Origin: Chalara sp. BL73
Lineage: Eukaryota > Ascomycota > Leotiomycetes > Helotiales
DNA: 64,000 bases
Direction of reading: 5' to 3'
Assembly (NCBI GenBank): GCA_918026815.1
Contig: CAKJVC010000013.1
Coordinates: 62,001-126,000, forward strand
Each line of letters begins with the position of its first letter. The stretch's first letter is position 1. The position numbers were made by a program, and so were the translations under genes. Positions 34,679 to 46,556 of the stretch are shown here, piece by piece. A model generated the notes under the pieces. It had not been told where the DNA came from and did no database searches. It saw only the letters and a program-made list of their open reading frames with translations.

Positions 34679-35566
34679 TCATTCATTAATGTCTAATGGT
34701 GTCACAAACTTCGCCCTTGCACACTCCATCAGGTCCAAGCCTCCCATGTTCTCCATCATCTCCTTCGTCAAGACCGTCACGCTGCCGCTCTGGGTAGAAT
34801 CAAACTGGAGATCCACGTCCAGTGTGACCGGGTCATTGACCTCCTTCTTGCCGGCTCCAAAAAACGTGAGCACGTTTGTGACCAAATCAACTTCGGTTAT
34901 GATGTCAAATTTTGCGGTGATCGGCCCATTTCCCTTTCGTTTAACAAGCACTGCCGTGCGGAGCCACCGAGGAATTCCTTCCTTCGCGTCCCCGTCTTCA
35001 CCTAGCCACCAAATAACGGCATTGTCATCCCCAACCTCGCTTTCTCAAGCGTTGTGCCGTGTCCCAGACAGAACCGTGTAATGATCCCTGGTCATGTCCT
35101 TGGTCAGTTCCCACTCATACCCGATCTCACCACCTGCGATTCCGTAAAAGTTTGGCTGGAGATTGCCATGAACGCGGTGAGTGGAATGCTCCGTCGTTGA
35201 CTTCAGGTTCAGTGCAAAATCATGCTCTGGGGCGAGGTTGTAAATGGCGGGGTCGAGTTCCCAGTTGCTGCTGCCTTGGGAGTTGGCTTGCTCGAATTCA
35301 ACAACAATCTTGGCCCTTTTGAATCGCCCTTTCGGCGCCTGGAATTGGAAGCCTAGAATCATCAACGACGCCGGGTCCCCTCCTGGGGTCAAGGTACCGC
35401 TGGTAACCTTGTAGATCGAAGCCCTGGCTCTAACTCGATGGCCGCCGTAATTACCTTGGTTCATCACTGTTTCCCGGATTTTCTGGCCTGGTGCATTCTT
35501 CCAGCGTAAACTCGCACCCTCAACGCCTGCTGGCTGGAGATCGATATCCAAGTCCGTCATGACCAT
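34679..35566 (-). pseudogene. Conserved beta-rich fungal protein of unknown function, in-frame TGA
   Basis: A single open frame of 296 codons from the ATG at 35566 (a second ATG lies at 35560) is broken only by TGA at 35045-35047. The two halves are in the same frame, and the sequence between the stop and 34951 (ESEVGDDNAVIWWLGED, then GIPRWLRTAVLVKRK) is clearly coding. The predicted character is soluble and beta-strand rich, without signal peptide or membrane segment. Blocks that look conserved are LMILGFQFQAPKGRFKRAKIVV, NFYGIAGGEIGYEWEL, DNAVIWWL and GIPRWLRTAVLVKRK. I recognise the pattern as a fungal hypothetical family but cannot name a function. It is divergently placed to the ankyrin-subtilisin gene. 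The TGA may be a null mutation, readthrough or error. Confidence 0.65.
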
Positions 35567-36295
35567 AAGGTGATTGTGATGAATTATTCTTGGCGTGTGC
35601 TTGGGCTGCTGGTGGTATATTTCCAGAGATGAAGTGTCTCGAAGATATGAAGTTGTGGGGAAATGCAGGCGTTCCTCATGATGTGCACCTCACATTTTCA
35701 TTTATCATCAGACTTGTATTCTCTTGTGGAAACACATGAGCTGATGGGGTGTCGCCGTTGGCGGAGGCTTCGGCCCGATGCATGCTAACTATGCACAGGA
35801 TATCAAATATAGACAGCGGCGGATGGCGTGCGGGAAGGCTGTGATGATTCCCCCCCCCCCCCCCCCCTTCTCCCTCCACCACTATATATTATGTCTTGTG
35901 TTATCATCTTGACTGTGCACCGAGAGTTGGGCAGCACATGGCTATCTGAGGTTTGGCGGTATCGGAAGGACCCACGGCAAGTTACAGCAGCCATGAATTG
36001 GCATACCTGATGCAGGAATCCACGGACACCGAATATTCCGTGATTGATGTAGGTCCTTGAACGGATTGGGACACAAATAGATTAATACTAATACTGCGTA
36101 CTTGGTTGCAGCTCCTTCCGGTGGATGTTGGCACGTGAACTGGAACTGCAATGGATAAGTTACCTAACTCGTATCACTTCTCATCTGCGGCACTCTACCT
36201 GAATCGTTCAGGTCGTCGTGGTGCAATTGAGCCAGTAATTTCGCCTGAGTAAAGACATTTCCTTCTATGAAGAACTACGCACCAAAAAGAGGAAG
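35567..36295. promoter_or_regulatory. Shared upstream region of the orphan and the ankyrin-subtilisin gene
   Basis: A 729-bp divergent intergenic region. It contains an 18-nt C homopolymer at 35850-35867. No specific binding site is asserted. Confidence 0.4.
35850..35867 (+). repeat. Poly-C tract (18 nt)
   Basis: A run of 18 cytosines followed by a pyrimidine-rich stretch (TTCTCCCTCCACC). Such tracts are slippage-prone and their length may vary or be mis-sequenced. Confidence 0.9.
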
Positions 36296-39200
36296 ATGCT
36301 ACCGAATTCAGAGGGCGGAAGATTGAATCGGGAAGCAGATCAACGCAAGACTTCCAAGCGCCAAACAAAGACCAGTGGCCAAGTAACGGCGCCTCCACGA
36401 GACGTCCGACCACTCATTGTGCTAGACGTCGCCTCTAAACTTGACTTCGGCGTAGTAGAGAGCCAAATTATATTTGAAAACAACTACAAGGTACCTGTTC
36501 TCCTAACCTACAAGGAAAGGGACCAGAAGCGCACAGTTCTCCATGAGTTGGCCGGCGAAACTGCGCCAAGCTCGACCTCCCAAAATTGGACCGTTGATAA
36601 ACAGAAGTCGTTTTTGAAATGGATCTTGGAAAAGTATCATGGACTTCTCGAGTGTCGCGACCCCCGCAGTGGGTACACTGCGATGCATGAAGCGCTCGAA
36701 AACGGGAATGATGGTTTTGTGGAAGATATATTGGACAACCTTGAGGAGTCAAATAGCAAGAAGACTCTGGAGAAGGTCCTCGCATTGACAACAAACAACC
36801 AAAAGAAGACGTGCCTTCACTTGGCTGTCAGCAAACAGTCTCGTTGTACTATGAGATTGATTGCTTTCTACGAAGCGATGAGCAGCGACAAAGCCGCGAT
36901 GCTCACGTCCCGCGATATAGATGGAAAGACTGCATTACACTATGCTGTGGGTCTCGGGATGTTCTTTGACCAGGAAGACAACGAAGAATATGAAGGAGAC
37001 GAAGGCGATGAGCAAGAAGCCAGCGAGGATGAGGAGGAAGAATTCGGCGAGGACGAGGAGCAAGAAGAAGTCGGCGAGGACGAGGAGCAAGAAGAACTCG
37101 GTGATGACAGGGAGATAGAAGATAAGAGCATGCTTTATACTCTCGACTTTTTGTTTGAAGACCAGGCCAATTCGACATTCAAGCGGGGGGTAGACTTATC
37201 GCAAAGCAAGAGTTCTATGCCGAACAATGGAACAAATGCAACTGCCACCCCAAACGATACCACAAATGGCAAGCCAGACAGCCCACTCACCTGTTCTCTG
37301 GTTCAAACCAAACCCCGAGCGTCTAAGCGTCCTGCCCAATGGGCCATTGATGCAAACAAGGGGAGACTTGTCGGTTTCAAGTTAACCGCACCCGAGCCAA
37401 TCTGGAAACAAGGAGAGATAGTCAAGCGACTCATCGCGGCTGACAAGGAGACGCTGGCTAAGTGGGGTACTCAAGAAACGCCCTCAAGGGATGTTTTTAC
37501 ACCATTCCGGGAGAGAGAGGCTACAATTGACAAAGCAGTTGACAGGGAATGGGACGCAAAGCTTGACGAACTCTGGAAGGCTTTTCCCAAAAACCAACAG
37601 AACGAACAAAACAAAGCCATAGTGGAAACTGTATGCGGCCCCATGCTATACAAAGAACGTCAAAGAGTTCGTGGCGAAGACCCGATTTTGTCAATCATTA
37701 GAAACTTTTGCCTGCACGAGCCGACATGGGACCGCAATAAGGTAAAGGGGTGCTTGTACTCATCCGGTAAAGGTCAGTTTTGGCTATAAGCATTCCCGAT
37801 TACCCTTTTTACTTCAAGGTTAAAGACGCTACTCTATTACATGAATATTCCCCTCTGACCGCATCTTTTCTAGAGAGACATCTCGAGTTTAGCTTATCTG
37901 GCTTCCCAAGAAAGACGATATCAAAGGACTACCTCAGCCGTTTGGCCAAGCACCTTTCCTTTGAATCAGTTCTTGCGTGTGTAACTCTTCCGCGGCTGAC
38001 TGTGGAAAATCCAATCGAAGTCATTGGAGGCAATGAGAATCATCTAGGTGGTGCATATCAAGCCGAGAGATCCAGTAACCAAATTGGGTCCACTGCTGAC
38101 AGTAATGCTGAAGGCATCAGTGATTTAGTAGTGGTGTTCAATTGGCTCAAAGACAACCATGTCCGCAGCGTCATGAAAGTTGTGGTCATTGATGACGGTA
38201 CCCTGTCCCATTCAGATGAGGCCATTGAGGAGGCCTTGAAATCCTTTGACATTGAAGTATGGGACTGGAAGAAGCTCGATATCTGCAGCGAGGTCATCCA
38301 GAAAGTTTCAAAGAAGATACAGGATATCTCTCTGTATTGGTCTGGCAGCAATTCAACTTTGCTGGGCTGGTATAGCGACGAAGGGTTTAAGAACAGGAAG
38401 AAATTCCCCGAGGTGCGTATAAACCCTGTAAAATATCTTCCTAACTGAAATGATTTGCACAGCTGAGGCGTATCTGGATATATCACCAGAAGGTGTGTCT
38501 CACTCCGTGCCCGTCACGTAAGACGTCTCCTCCGGGAGGTATTTATGGGACCATGTCCCTGTATCCAACGCGTCATTTCTCTGTCTCTCCAATCTTGTTC
38601 CCTAACATAATTTTTCCAGGGCCTGGAGAGCACAAAGCAAAAGCTTGGGTACCTTCAAACTTTCAAAGCTAAGATTAACGAGAGTGTTGCCATCAAAGAT
38701 GCCGCCACCCAAACGGAAAAGGCTGACCGTCCAAGCATGTCAACCGCCACTAGTATTGCAAATGGACATGGCCAATTCAACGAGGAGGATAGCCTATCGA
38801 AGTGTGATGATACTTCGAAGCCGCTGAATTACGCCAAACCTGAGGTCCATACAGTTTCTCGCCGTCGTATTGATATTATGGATATTGCAGATTCTATTTC
38901 CCAGAGTTACATGTCCGGGTTCAAGAGCGCGTCCGTTGACGCCAAGTAAGCAACTATTTGTTATCATGAACTAGAGCTGAAGCTAACTCATCTCACTAGA
39001 GAAAATATTTGGCTGGAGTCCATGGAAAACGTTGCGAAATTTGTTCGTACTATGCCAGTGGACTTAGCCAACCCGGTGAAGATTGCTATCATCGATGATG
39101 GGGTTGACGCAGCCCTCGACATCTTCGATGATAAGATCGTGTCGGGCGCATCATTTTCGTCCCCGTTTGCAATGGATGTTTCACTGAACCCTTATTTCGT

Positions 39201-40239
39201 CTCTTCCGACCAACATGGAACAATGATGGCTGATCTTATACTACGAATGTGCCCACGAGCCAAGTTGTTTGTCGCCAAGCTGGAGGAGAGATATAGCATG
39301 AATGGGAGGAGACACATTACTCCAAAGTCTGCTGCAGATGTAAGTGTTACAGCAACGCACACTTAGACAGTTGGCCCTGTGAGCTGATATTCAAAGGCTG
39401 TCGAATGGGCCATTAGTTGTGAAGTTGATATTATCTCCATGAGCTGGACCATTGAGACAACAAATACAGTTGATCACTCGGAGGGGCTCAAAGAACTGAA
39501 CTCTGCAGTCACCAGAGCGTTCAACAATAATATCGTTATGTTTTGTGCAACCAGTGACCAAGGAAACAGCACTGCTATCGAATGCTATCCAGGGAACTGG
39601 GGCCACTGCCTGAGAGTAGGGGCATCAACTGCCACAGGCGAGAAGTGCGCATGGGTCCACGGGCAGTCAATTGACTTATTGCTCCCCGGCGAGAACATCT
39701 TTTTTGATCCCCGTGATGGATCCCCTGCCACAACCCACTCTGGGAGCTCCGTCGCCACGGCTCTCGGTTCGGGACTTGCTGCCTTGATGCTCTATCTTCA
39801 GCGTCTCCATATTTCTGTCAACAATAAAACTGTAGTGCAATCCCCTATTGTAGCCGCAAACGCAACCTCCGGTACCAAACCTTCAGAGGCAAAGGAGAAT
39901 ATAAAGAAGATGTTCCGATTCCTTGCTGGCGGCTCATACAATACCCACCCCCCCTATTTTCCGGAGAGCACTTCTCTTAAGACACTGGCAACAAGGGATT
40001 GGACCTCTCCAACAGACAAACATGAGATTGCCAAGGATCTTGCCATGCTCTTTGACACCCAATTCAAGGTAGGTATCAGCAACTTTCTTGGCCTTATTTT
40101 TGTTTAACTAAAATGGAAAACAAAGAAAATAACGGTCGCAAAACCCAATGATTGGACCCCAGCTGATATCTACTCTGCAGAACTTTCAGAATCAGTGATA
40201 TGCACAATTACACTATTGGACCAGCACCAGTGCTTTTAA
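36296..40239 (+). CDS. Ankyrin-subtilisin (peptidase S8) fusion protein, probable frameshift
   Basis: Exons are 36296-38412, 38463-38492, 38620-38945, 39000-39339, 39397-40068 and 40126-40239, all phase-compatible with GTNNGT donors. The N-terminal part has ankyrin-like helices (GYTAMHEALENGNDGFVEDIL, KKTCLHLAVS, DGKTALHYAVGLG), then an acidic low-complexity stretch and a Glu/Lys-rich middle. The C-terminal part is a subtilase with an intact triad: Asp in IAIIDDGVDAA, His in SSDQHGTMMADL, Ser in THSGSSVATALGSGLAALML, and the oxyanion region FCATSDQGN. There is no signal peptide, so it is probably cytosolic. One flaw: near 37770-37780 the frame ending SSGKG must shift to continue LAISIPDYPFYF; no intron fits. 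Subtilase domains occur as effectors in fungal NLR-type proteins, and this gene sits among such genes. Confidence 0.8.
37040..37120 (+). repeat. 27-bp in-frame minisatellite encoding an acidic linker
   Basis: Three tandem 27-nt units (37040-37066, 37067-37093, 37094-37120); the first two are almost identical and the third is diverged. They encode EFGEDEEQE / EVGEDEEQE / ELGDDREIE. Units are multiples of three, so copy-number change would alter linker length without a frameshift. Confidence 0.85.
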
Positions 40240-42320
40240 ATTTGCCTTCTTTCTTTAAATGTTCTATCTGATGCACTCTGACACTTAATGTTTGACCTGG
40301 AGATTACGGACAGGACCAAGGTTGGTTGACGCCAGCACTTTCTACCATGGCGTTAGAATAGACGAATTACGGGTCAAGGAAGGGAAAGGAGCGATTCGAA
40401 GCTAAGTGGATGTTGGGGCAGACGAACGCGCTGGAAGTCTGACGGAATCAGGTGGGGAGGTCCAGGCCGGAAGAGGGGCAGAAGTGGGAAATGACCTCGT
40501 GGGATTCTTTATTGATTTTATCGATTTTATCGCTGAGTTTGATATTACTTTAAAACAGTAACCGTAATATTTGTGCTTCACATTAGTTCGATCACGTGTC
40601 TGTTTGACTGCCCATTTCGAACTTCTTCGTATCAATTACAGAGTTAGTGTTTGAAAATCCTACCCCCCAGGGCTGTCTTGATTATCTACTTAGTCCTGGA
40701 CAGCCTGTAGAGTTAAAGAGGATGGTTGATGGGAGTTACGTGAGATTCAAGTCACGTGAATATGCCCCTCACCCAGACGGCGAACAATTCAAAATTTAGA
40801 GGACGAAGATCAGCTCCGGGTAGTAACCATCAACACCCAGCCCCCCTCAAGATATAAACGGCTTGGGGTCTTTCCTAGAGGCTATGGTACCGATGAACTG
40901 TGACTGCCCTCAACTGGCAGAGATGTTTACTTTTCACACCTGTGAACAAGCGTAAGGGTGGTTACATCATAAGTCTAAGACACTGGAAAGTGGAAGTTTT
41001 CAAGCCGGATACGTCATATCTATCGTTGGACGATATAGCCACGGGCACGTGAGCACAGTGTTTTTAATGCACTTAAAATCGATTTAAAATCGATTCGCGT
41101 TACAGACTGCTGTGTGTCGGGCAGTGGCCGAGACATGAAGGAAGCGTTGTAATCTCATTGTTTAACTTTCTTTTTTATTTTGCTACCCTGACCAAAAAAA
41201 AGGAAGGCGCTGGGAAAGTGCAAACAACTCTATCAGCTGTCACATCCCAACTTTTTCAAGCTCTACTCACTCTTTCTCGTCACCAACCATCTGCTGAATC
41301 CCAAATAGCACTTGCCTGGTAAAAGGCCGTAACTTAGAACCCAATAATCAAGGAACCATAATCACACCAGCAAGAGCGCAGCCAATAGCTACTACGCCTT
41401 TTGCTACGTGATAGGTATCCGATACTTTCTCATTTACGCATCTAATCGCGTCACCAATCCCCCTTTCTTTTTCACTCCCAACAAAAAAAGATACAACGAA
41501 AGGTCAGCGGGTTTCGAGGCATCGGCGTTAAAAAGGGTAGCACCACCCTTGCCGAACTCGGGAGGATTGTGTTAATTTGCCAAGCTGCAAAATGTTGCCG
41601 ATACTCGCCGTAAGTGGCTTACCATCAGCACACATGGCGGTTACCCAAATAGGGTTGAGCCTTACCCACACCAATATGCTTTGATGGCGCTGAATAAATT
41701 CCTCCCTCGCGCTTGAAATTAGTACATTTCGTCACTTCTTCTCCACCGCGGAGACTACTTTAAGAATTCTACGCCTTATATAATATATTTCCAATGACCA
41801 ACGTAGTAGAGCACGCTTCGTCTGCTGGACGATCGGAGTGAGTAGTGGCACTATAGTTGACTTCTATTCGGGAGGCGGACCGCCTCACATAGCAAAGCTC
41901 ACTGTATATGACCTTCTGTATGGCGTGGGTCCAAGGCCATCATGGAGGAATCCAGGCCCACAACTGCGTGTGGCAAGCCTTTCCTCAGATGGCACCACCT
42001 TCCAGCCAATAATGTATAACGCCCAATAATTTATACACAGACTGAGAACTTACAATATTGAAACTAGATAACATGATGCAAGGTGTGATATACTGAAGGG
42101 TTAACTATCTGGATATGCTGCTAACTGCAAATCCGGAACCTTATCAGCAAGATATATGAGGATGCAGACGTCAGGACCAAAATATTCAATTGAGGTATAA
42201 ACGACTACGAGATGAAGTTGATGATCAAGTGGTCGATGTGGCCAATTTGCATAAGCTTGCCGCAAGAATTTCTGTCGATGTGGGTTCTGTTGATGGTTTC
42301 ACATTTACAGAAGCTGATGG
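40240..42320. other. Intergenic, no gene recognised
   Basis: About 2.1 kb after the subtilase gene. Small frames such as 41838-42029 are protein-like but unassigned and not supported by splice sites. Confidence 0.4.
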
Positions 42321-42473
42321 CTGCAGATCAATCAAATCGTGGAGCTTAAGCAAAGCACTGTTCTTGCAAATGAAGCCCAGTACTCTCTCACTACTAGCCG
42401 CCAGATGGCAAGGGATAGTTCAAAACAAGGGAAGATCATCTTGCTCTCCACGATCGTGACGATAGTTTTTGTA
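42321..42473 (+). pseudogene. Possible CorA-like membrane domain remnant
   Basis: One frame reads LQINQIVELKQSTVLANEA, QYSLTTSRQMARDSSKQGK and IILLSTIVTIVFV. This resembles the C-terminal helix and first membrane segment of fungal CorA-like magnesium-transporter domains (LLDLKQ...ANVxEA...QGRTIMIFTIVTIIFLPLSF), which are often attached to ankyrin or HET-associated proteins. The GMN-type loop and second membrane helix are not visible, the neighbouring frames are broken and no ATG leads into it. Probably a decayed fragment. Confidence 0.35.
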
Positions 42474-44242
42474 GGTCGCCATAAGGCAGTGCGTGCGGTG
42501 AGATTCTGACTGAAGACATAGCTGCCAATGTCGTTTCTTACCGCCTTATTCGCAATTCCTATAGCCGAATACCCAAGGGCCGCAGATGGTAGCTCCGGGT
42601 TGTATTTATCTTTGGTTTGCGGATACGTATGTAAGTGTCACGTTGAAACTACTGCCATGATTTTGTACTGAGATAAGTGTAAAGGTGGCCTAACAGCTGC
42701 GATTGCGGGACCGCTGATTACATTAGGCTATAATTTCGACTGCTTCGAGCGGTGGTGGAACTTTATATTTCAGCAGCGTTAATCCGCAATGTGTTATCCT
42801 CATTTACGTCCTGAAGGAGTTTTTTGTAGGTAAAAACAAGGTGTGGTCCGTGTGAGATCCCAGCCTACTTACAGCGGCGTATGGGTTCATATGGTAGGAG
42901 TACTGATATTGGTGCTCGAGCAAAATTGCCCCCTCGCATGGTCCCTATTGTTATCCGTGCCCATGCTTGGCTTTGCTGGCACGAGCCCATATCCCGCATT
43001 TGAGTATCACGTGTTATATTGCAAAAGGGTTTCTTTGGGACACCTGCTTCTTTGCCAGCTTCATCTACAATCTGTGGGTGCTACTCAATCCACATTCCTT
43101 TCGAGCCGCTGAAGCGTAGTTACCAAGATTTATGATTACGCCAGTCCATGATGCAAGAAAGCCCCGGTACCAACTACGCAATGACCTTGGCGCTTACACA
43201 CAATTTAAAGTCTTTCTTTGGGAAGGGTGGCGAGAAAGAGTGTGCATCTGGACACGCTGAATAGTATAGCTATCTAGCAGTGAGTGTATTGCGGTATACA
43301 GCGATGTCGTGGCTACGGTCTTCGGGGACAAATTGAGCCGCGCTCCTTGAAGTCTTTCAAAGCTTCAAAGTCCGTTAGGCTAGTGAATTTAAGACCTTGA
43401 AGATAACGATTAAAGTCGGCGTGGAAGTCGGCGACTAAAATATTTGAAATGTCAGCATGTCCTGAGAAGACCTTAGGGTTTTCTCACGTAAATTAGTCAG
43501 TAAACTATCTCGACCATCGAGATCAAAGTCTCCTGTAAGACAAGAAGCACATCTTCGACAAAGATTTTGGCGGATTCTTTTATCTTGTTGTATGCTCAAA
43601 TTTTAGTACAAATAGTTTGTACGAATAGTTTGTTGGTACCAAAAAGTGACGTGTGCAAATGAATTGTTTGTACGGGTGGTTGTGGAACAATGCTTCTAGT
43701 CCAGGTAGCAGGCGGCCTGTCCCTGCGTCGACCCTCAATATCTAGGTGGTCATGTACCAACCCAGTGACCCACCACTAGTGGATCTTGCAACTGGAACAA
43801 CTGTTTAAGTCCTGGCACACCCTCTGTATTTACGTGGCTGTCCTGCGACAAGCTTCCTGTGGCTGGACAAGCTAGCAGCGCCGTCGCACGTGACATGGCA
43901 TCGAACCAGGTTGCGAGAAACCCCGTGACGAGAAAAAAAAAGGTTGCTTTGAATTGTGCGCACATCATAGATTCCTCTAACTTTGTATCGCTTGTGTGCT
44001 GTGGCTACTCTTGAATACTAATTGGAGTCCTCCAATCTCCACCAATGATTGACACCAGAAGAACATTGACCAGAGTCTGCGCAAGCACAGTATAAGACGT
44101 GGCAGTGCTCGATTTACGCCTAGCCATATTCAGAAAGCAATGCTCTGACCCACAAGCGGGCTGTGGTGAACACCTATTTGGAACCTTTCAACCAAAGGAC
44201 ATTATTCGCGTCAGTATTCTCGTCATTACCAATCTAACAACG
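42474..44242. other. Intergenic, no gene recognised
   Basis: Scattered protein-like short frames (42480-42590; 42840-43112) could be more debris of the remnant upstream. The part near 44242 should carry the promoter of the HET gene. Confidence 0.4.
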
Positions 44243-46556
44243 ATGTCAGTTACTCTAGTCAAGCAAGCAGACATTGCGAATGCCCTCAGCGAGGCGCGGC
44301 GCGCCAAGCCCCAGCCTGCGAAGAGCTTTTTCGAGTTCCTTGATGTCTCCGCGTGTTCCATAAACTGTAGCCTTAAAAGGGACTTGGACCAGAATTTTCA
44401 ACGGCCTCGACCCACATATGCGAGTCACGGCTCACGCTTCAAACGCGAGATGCGCACCACCCAAAATCAACTGGGCAAAGAATACGCAAAGGTACGACAG
44501 GAGTGGTTCTCTGCTCCAGGTCTTGCAGCCTCTGCGAAACAAGGTTGCGAATTTTGCAACGCAATTGATCAGATTATTATTTATCTGTTTCCTGGGGATC
44601 ATGACCAGTACGAGTACTCGATCGGCCCTGACTTTGAGATTCAGCGCCGCCCCGTCGGCACAGAGACACAGATGAATGCCATAGCGTTGTTTCAACCCAA
44701 ACGTTAGGGCCCTTACCTACATTTAGAACGACTACTGACAGCCAGCAGGCGTCAGCGCCCCCTTAAAATGGCTTAGACCTTCCGAAGTTCTCTACGACAA
44801 GGACGTGTCCATGCAAAGGGTACGAGGCTGGATTAACGAATGTCTTCACAGCCATGAGGCTTGCTCAGAGCATATGGCTTCACAGGACAACAACATCCGT
44901 CCTACTCGGCTACTTGATCTGACGCCTCTTCATCGTCTCGGAAAACCCGGAATTAGACTTGTCGTAACGGCAGCCAACAACACATATCAATATGCCTGTT
45001 TGAGCCATCGTTGGGACGACCGGTTAAAGCAACATCAGTTGAATGTTGGAAACCTTGCGCGCCGTCTCGACTTCATGATCCTAGAGGACCTCCCGAAGAA
45101 TTTTCATGACGCGGTCTCGATTGCTAGAGAGCTGGGCATCCAATATCTATGGATAGATACATTATGTATAATCCAGAGCGGGGACAACGGAAAGGACTTA
45201 GAGAAAGAGCTTGCCAATATGGGCTACATCTATCGGAACAGCTACTTAACAATCGCCGCTGTAGCATCAGCTGATTCTGCCGGAGGCTGTCTCTCGAATT
45301 CAATGTTTCGGGATATGTGCTTTATTATCTCAAATACTCAAGGTGAGACACATCTGATCGGTGCCCGCGTTCTGGACCAAAAAGGCACGGTTGCCACAAT
45401 CGAGGACGCTGTTCAACGATATCCACTATTCACGCGTGGCTGGGTATGGCAAGAGCGACTATTGTCACCGCGCCTTCTCCAGTGTGACTACGGCGAATTT
45501 TCCTTCCATTGCCTGAAGCTTAAATCATGCGAGTGCGGCTCGAGGCTACCGCCACACATCCTTAAGCTACGTCAGGCATGGCCGGGTACTCTAAATTGGG
45601 AGTTCCGGAGATACCTCAGTCCTGTCACACGCCTCTCACCAAATAATGACAAGGGGACCCTCATGTCCTGTTGGAGAACTATTACTGAAAGATTTATGCA
45701 ATTAGAGCTCTCTGTAGCTTCAGATGTGCTACCTGCAATTGCTGGATGTGCAGAAGCAATTGCATACCATCGTAACTTTAAGTATGTCGCTGGCATGTGG
45801 AAAGAAACACTTTCCACTGACTTGTTATGGTTCGTATGGCCCCATAAGCCGTTTGGCTTCGGCAAAGCACGACCAGTCCAATTGAGCATTCCGTCGTGGT
45901 CTTGGGCTTCAATGGCTATGCCGCAACGGATATCCTACACGAACCCACATGCAGTGAACAAGCAGTGGTCGAATGTGGATTTGCTCTTGGATGACATGAT
46001 TAAGGAAGTCTTTTGCGAACCAGAATCGACACTCAACCCTTTTGGTAGACCGAAAAGAGCCTACTTGAAAGTTCACGCAGTATTGTATCCCTGGTTCATC
46101 CGCTGGTTTTGCATTAATTCTCAGAAGCAGCACACGGATAAATTTCGCCGGGCCGTTACAGGCTTGCACGTCAGACGGTCAAAGGAAGTGGTTACTTGTA
46201 CCACGCATACAAAGGAGCTCGAGATCGCTGACACGCCACAGATGGACTTGTTTTTTGACAGTCATCCAGAAACCGAAAGTTTGACTATAGAACCTTTCCT
46301 TCATTGCACAGCTAGAACGAAGGTCCGCTGTGGGCTCTCGAAGATATTCTTGCTGCATTCTTTACATCGAATTGACTCGTCCGGGGCCGTCGATGTGTTT
46401 CTATTGCTCAAACGAACCCTACCGGTGGATGGCAAGCCGAACTGCTATCGTCGCATCGGTCTATGGTCGTGGGCAAGAGGATCGGGCGGCCCAACTTGGG
46501 CTGAAATAACGCAGGGCCGTACACAACCTCAGCAGGAAGAGCTCTGGCTATTCTGA
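44243..46556 (+). CDS. HET-domain (heterokaryon incompatibility) protein
   Basis: Two exons, 44243-44702 and 44749-46556, are separated by a 46-nt intron (GTTAGG donor, CTACTGAC branch, AGCAG acceptor). The first in-frame ATG at 44243 is taken as start. The N-terminal part has the FFEFLDVSACSINC region common in HET proteins. The HET core follows: NNTYQYACLSHRWDD, LPKNFHDAVSIARELGIQYLWIDTLCIIQ, ELANMGYIYRNSYLTIAAVAS, FTRGWVWQERLLSPRLLQ. Downstream, KETLSTDLLWFVWP and IPSWSWASM are also standard for this subfamily. The frame is intact and ends at 46556. The protein is presumed to act in vegetative incompatibility through an induced cell-death reaction; its partner is unknown. Confidence 0.9.

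Noticed and set aside
41838..42029. 63-codon plus-strand frame (VYDLLYGVGPRPSWRNPGP)
   Set aside because: No start ATG, no splice extension and no family resemblance I can defend.
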